DNA of 12,451 bases, taken from contig JALNQF010000855.1 of the NCBI GenBank assembly GCA_028456385.1, forward strand, positions 1 through 12,451. Direction: 5' to 3'. The position numbers and the translations under genes are program-made. The notes below the pieces were generated by a model, which was given only the letters and a program-made list of their open reading frames with translations, did not search any database and was not told the origin of the DNA. Numbering within the stretch: position 1 is the stretch's first letter; each line of letters begins with the position of its first letter. The stretch comes from Ophiosphaerella korrae (lineage: Eukaryota; Ascomycota; Dothideomycetes; Pleosporales; Phaeosphaeriaceae). Shown piece by piece: positions 9,624 to 12,451 of the stretch.

Positions 9624-10278
9624 AACCCTCTAGAATACCTAGTAGTAAACTAAGAGAACTAATATTACTAATAATAGATAGAGAGATAATAAGAACGTCT
9701 AACACAGGATCTACTATAATAAACGCCTTATCTAAGTCTAGCTTAGCTTCTAGAGCTACTAACTATTTAGCTAATTTCTTATTATTTAAAGCCTTTATTT
9801 TATAAAGGTAAGAGAGATAAGCTTAATTCTTTACTAGATTACTTTACGTAAGCTCTTAGATCTACTTATACTTAGCTTTAGCCTCTACAATTTAAGATAG
9901 TAATTTCTCTTAAGTCTAGTTAATAGCTTTCCCTATTATTATTAAGCCTAGACGTAAGAATAAGTATAATTAACGTATACTTAGAAAGAGAGATACTAGA
10001 TATATTACAAGAACTACGTATATTCGTATAAATATACGCCTTATAAGCCCTACTATTGTTTATAGAAATAATATAAGAAAGAGATTTAGGATTTAATTTA
10101 AGAGAAATTTAATAAGAATAAGGAAATATTTTAATACTATTGTATAATACGTAATTAGTAAGAAGATAGTAATAGCGTATAGATAAAATAGGTATAAGAG
10201 AAGATAAAGAACTCTACATTAATAAAGAAACTAGATTAATAACCTTAGCTCTAGGATAGATAAACTAGGACCTATCTA
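9624..10278. other. 3' non-coding part between pol and right LTR
   Basis: No domain or motif was recognised in about 650 bp. Readings on both strands have similar numbers of TAA/TAG interruptions, so none can be called a gene. One minus-strand reading (about 10060-9640) contains a KALNNKKLAK and LDLDKAF stretch and is moderately open, but two plus-strand frames are about equally open. Most likely this is a 3' untranslated region of the element. Confidence 0.5.
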
Positions 10279-10291
10279 GAGAAGAAGATAG
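10279..10291 (+). other. Polypurine tract before the right LTR
   Basis: GAGAAGAAGATAG is all purine except one T and directly abuts the right LTR at 10292. This is where the RNA primer for plus-strand synthesis is retained in Ty3/Gypsy replication. Its position agrees with the LTR start fixed by alignment. Confidence 0.75.
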
Positions 10292-10718
10292 TATTATAGG
10301 TGTAATAGAAGAAATTAAGATAGAGCTAATTAGCTCTAACTTAGATACTAACAAAGTATAAGATAAGTAAAGTAATAATCTTAATTAGGAGACTATATAT
10401 AACTAGGACACCTAGGGTAATCTATAATCTATAGGTTCTTAGCGTTTATAGATTATAGATTAAAGTAATCTATAATCTATTAGTTTTAGTAGCTATAGAT
10501 TATAGATTACGACAAGTATATAGTTAATAGGATATATATTATTAGGATAGTATTAGTAATTTAATCTCTTAACTATAGAATACTAGTATAAGATAGTTAT
10601 AAAACATCTTCTACTATTTATAGTTATTATAGATTTTAATACAAACTTTTATTATTAACTTTTAATCTACTAACTCCTATTATAGGTACCTATAGTTAAC
10701 AATAAGTAGCTTATTATA
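10292..10718 (+). repeat. Right (3') LTR, 427 bp
   Basis: It aligns gap-free to 3700-4126, with a constant offset of 6592. At 28 of the 35 differences this copy holds the mutated T or A, and at 7 the left copy does. Six CpGs of the left LTR are lost here, five of them changed at both bases (CG to TA). It keeps TG at 10301, the third TG-type site of the start region, where the left copy has TA. It ends TTATA, with the terminal CA mutated. Confidence 0.95.
10417..10510. repeat. Two tandem inverted repeats inside the right LTR
   Basis: These correspond to the left LTR hairpins: arms at 10418-10432 with 10448-10462, and 10465-10480 with 10495-10510. All four arms are identical to those of the left copy, while the loops and flanks carry transitions. 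The arms contain no CpA, TpG or CpG, so their conservation may reflect lack of RIP targets rather than selection. Confidence 0.88.
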
Positions 10719-10723
10719 TATAA
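10719..10723. repeat. Target-site duplication, right copy (TATAA)
   Basis: Identical to 3695-3699 and directly after the right LTR end. Sequence from 10724 onward is the pre-insertion continuation of the sequence that ends at 3694. Confidence 0.8.
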
Positions 10724-12451
10724 CTTAGCTAATACTAAACTAAGTAATACGCCTTTTTTTATTAAGTAACTACTTCTAGTTTATAGAAGTAGTTTTGTTA
10801 GTAAATAGATAGTCTAAGTAATATAGTCTAAGAGGCTAAATCTACTTACTATTAAAGACTTAGGTAATATTAACTAAATTTAATATTACTACTATAAAGT
10901 ATAAAAGTTCTTTAATATCTTTTTCCTCTTTATTTACTTTATAAGTAGCTAACTAAGACGCTTTATAGAGATCCTTAGTATTTAAGTATAAAATATAGTT
11001 AAGAATAGTATTTATTACCTATTTATATTTAATAAGCTAGTTATAGTTATCTTTTAATACTATAAAGAGTATAATTAAAATAAGTTATTAAAAGTAATTT
11101 ACTACTTCTTCTCTTACTAGATTAGTAAACTACTTATATACTATTTCTAGCTAGTATAGCTATTCTATATAGCTATTACTAGTAACTAAGAGATTTATAG
11201 TATATTTCTAGTATACTACTAAGCTTAGAGTATATTTCTCTAGTTAAATAAAAATAGAGAGTAGTATATAGAATTAACTATATTTACTAAAAAGATAAAA
11301 GATACTATACTACTCTATTTAGGCTAAGCTATTAGACTAAGTATAATACACTATCTACTTATTACTTTTAGGCGTAGCTAGGACTAGAGTAAATAAAGGA
11401 AACTAGTTACTCTTATACTAGAAGAAGTAGAAGAATCCCTTACTAGTATTAATAAAGAAACTACTAAAAAGTAGTCTAGATATACTACTAATACTAGGAA
11501 AGAGATTTATATAGTAGAAATAGTACTTTAGTTTTATTTTTCTAGTAGTAATACTTTTATATTCTAGAAGATATTATAATAAAAGTATAATAATATAGGT
11601 TTTAAAGTACTTAAGGTTAAGAAAACTACTATATATAATGCGCTTAGTATTTAATACGTAGGAATAGGTAATATTAATATTAAATAAGTCTTACACTCTA
11701 ATTTTAGCTATATTACAAACTTTTAAAGTTAATAGCGTAAGGTAATTAAGAGTATAATAGTAAGTAAGGTAGTAGTATCTTATATTATAAGAACTAGAAG
11801 TAAAAAGAGTTTAACTTTCTTACTTCTTACTCTTTATAATAGGTATAAGTAGACTATACTAGTTATACTACTTATAACTTTACGTTCTAACTTAATACGC
11901 TAATATAAAGAGTACTTAATATTATCTTCTATTTTTAGGACCTCTAATTTTAATAAGACTATATAGGTAATTTTTATTATACTAGAATATCTTAGTAAGA
12001 AAACCTTTATTACTCTAGTAAACTAACTATAAGATTTAGAGAGCCTAGAGTATATAGTAGTAAATAAGTATTATTATATTATCTTCCCTAACTATAAATA
12101 TTACTCCTAACTACTTTAGATTTAAGATATAGTCTAATATATAGTTAGCTTTATACTATTATTAGCTACTATACTAAAGGTATATAAAGTAAAAGTACTT
12201 AAGTTATTTAGTATTAAAGATACTACTTATACTTTTTATAAACTTACTTCTTAAGTAAATATATAATATAAAGTAGTAGATTTTTAGTAAGCTAAAGCTA
12301 TAGTAGCTAAAGATATAGTAGCTTATATTAAGAAATAATATACAAGTATAAAGAAGATTCTTATATATATTGCGATAACTAGATTAGCTATAGAAATTAG
12401 TACTAAGCTAGATTACTTATATTACTATAGAAAACTAAGTAAAGTAGAATA
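10724..12451 (+). pseudogene. RIP-mutated flank with a possible relic ORF, unrecognised
   Basis: This 1.7-kb stretch has the same TpA-rich, TpG-poor make-up as the elements, so it was very probably a repeat. The plus-strand frame with codon starts divisible by 3 is the most protein-like from about 11130 to the end. It contains charged stretches such as LVTLILEEVEESLTS (about 11410-11455) and AKDIVAYIKK (about 12310-12340), with TAA/TAG at about 7 percent of codons. A segment around 11520-11690 (FYFSSSNTFIF, later YVGIGNINI and VLH) loosely recalls the protease to pre-integrase part of Copia elements. The catalytic Asp is not visible there and cannot be restored by RIP-type changes. I saw no integrase or reverse transcriptase motif. 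Other frames are only slightly less open, so coding is unproven. Confidence 0.3.
10768..10794. repeat. 11-bp perfect inverted repeat
   Basis: AACTACTTCTA (10768-10778) and TAGAAGTAGTT (10784-10794) pair exactly around a 5-base loop. A run of seven T's (10754-10760) lies just upstream. It lies 45 bp outside the right LTR. It could be part of the end of another element or a fortuitous palindrome. Confidence 0.7.

Larger units (their letters stand above)
3700..10718 (+). mobile_element. Complete Ty3/Gypsy chromovirus LTR retrotransposon, silenced by RIP (7019 bp)
   Basis: The element has two LTRs of exactly 427 bp, a TATAA duplication on both sides and a purine tract before the right LTR. One gag-pol frame runs from about 4188 to 9617. 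Domain order is gag, two zinc knuckles, protease, reverse transcriptase, RNase H, integrase, chromodomain; integrase after RNase H and the C-terminal chromodomain place it in the chromovirus branch of Ty3/Gypsy. It is structurally whole but has very many TAA/TAG stops, all explained by C-to-T and G-to-A transitions, and several catalytic Asp-to-Asn changes. It sits next to an older minus-strand element. No tRNA primer site could be assigned after the left LTR: a TAG at 4138, possibly an ancestral TGG, is 12 bases in. Confidence 0.95.

Noticed and set aside
9640..10060. Possible antisense ORF between pol and the right LTR (minus strand, with an ALEAKLDLDKAF-like stretch)
   Set aside because: It has about nine TAA/TAG in 140 codons, but two plus-strand frames of the same stretch are about equally open and no family motif is present, so it cannot be told from chance.

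Overview
This window looks like part of a heterochromatic, repeat-filled block in a filamentous ascomycete (Pezizomycotina) genome. The main evidence is the composition. In the first 120 bases I counted 27 TpA against 8 ApT, with no TpG or CpA at all, and the rest of the window reads the same way. This is the footprint of repeat-induced point mutation (RIP), which turns CpA into TpA (TpG into TpA on the other strand). RIP explains why almost no intact ORF exists: CAA, CAG and TGG have become TAA and TAG, and ATG has become ATA. No functional gene, tRNA or rRNA was found. I cannot name the species.

Layout. (1) Positions 1 to about 2890, minus strand: the 5' part of an LTR retrotransposon, with gag, one CCHC zinc knuckle and a retropepsin in one uninterrupted register. 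It runs off the left edge, so its reverse transcriptase and integrase lie outside the window. (2) About 2977-3141: a 12-bp minisatellite ending in two exact 28-bp tandem units, then a perfect hairpin (3142-3161). (3) 3162-3694: gene-free, pyrimidine- and AT-rich sequence. (4) 3700-10718, plus strand: a complete Ty3/Gypsy chromovirus of 7019 bp with two 427-bp LTRs, a TATAA target-site duplication and a polypurine tract. It has a fused gag-pol frame of about 1810 codons: gag, two zinc knuckles, protease, reverse transcriptase, RNase H, integrase (Zn-binding, D,D35E, GPY/F) and chromodomain. (5) 10724-12451: heavily mutated flank with a possible but unrecognised relic ORF.

How it fits together. 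The chromovirus inserted between 3694 and 10724, next to an older element facing the other way, and the block was then silenced by point mutation rather than by deletion. The same codon phase holds at every motif checked across 5.4 kb of gag-pol. The two LTRs differ at 35 positions, all transitions, with no indels. The right LTR carries 28 of the 35 changes and has lost six of the eight CpGs still present in the left LTR. The chromodomain suggests the element targeted chromatin of the kind it now lies in.
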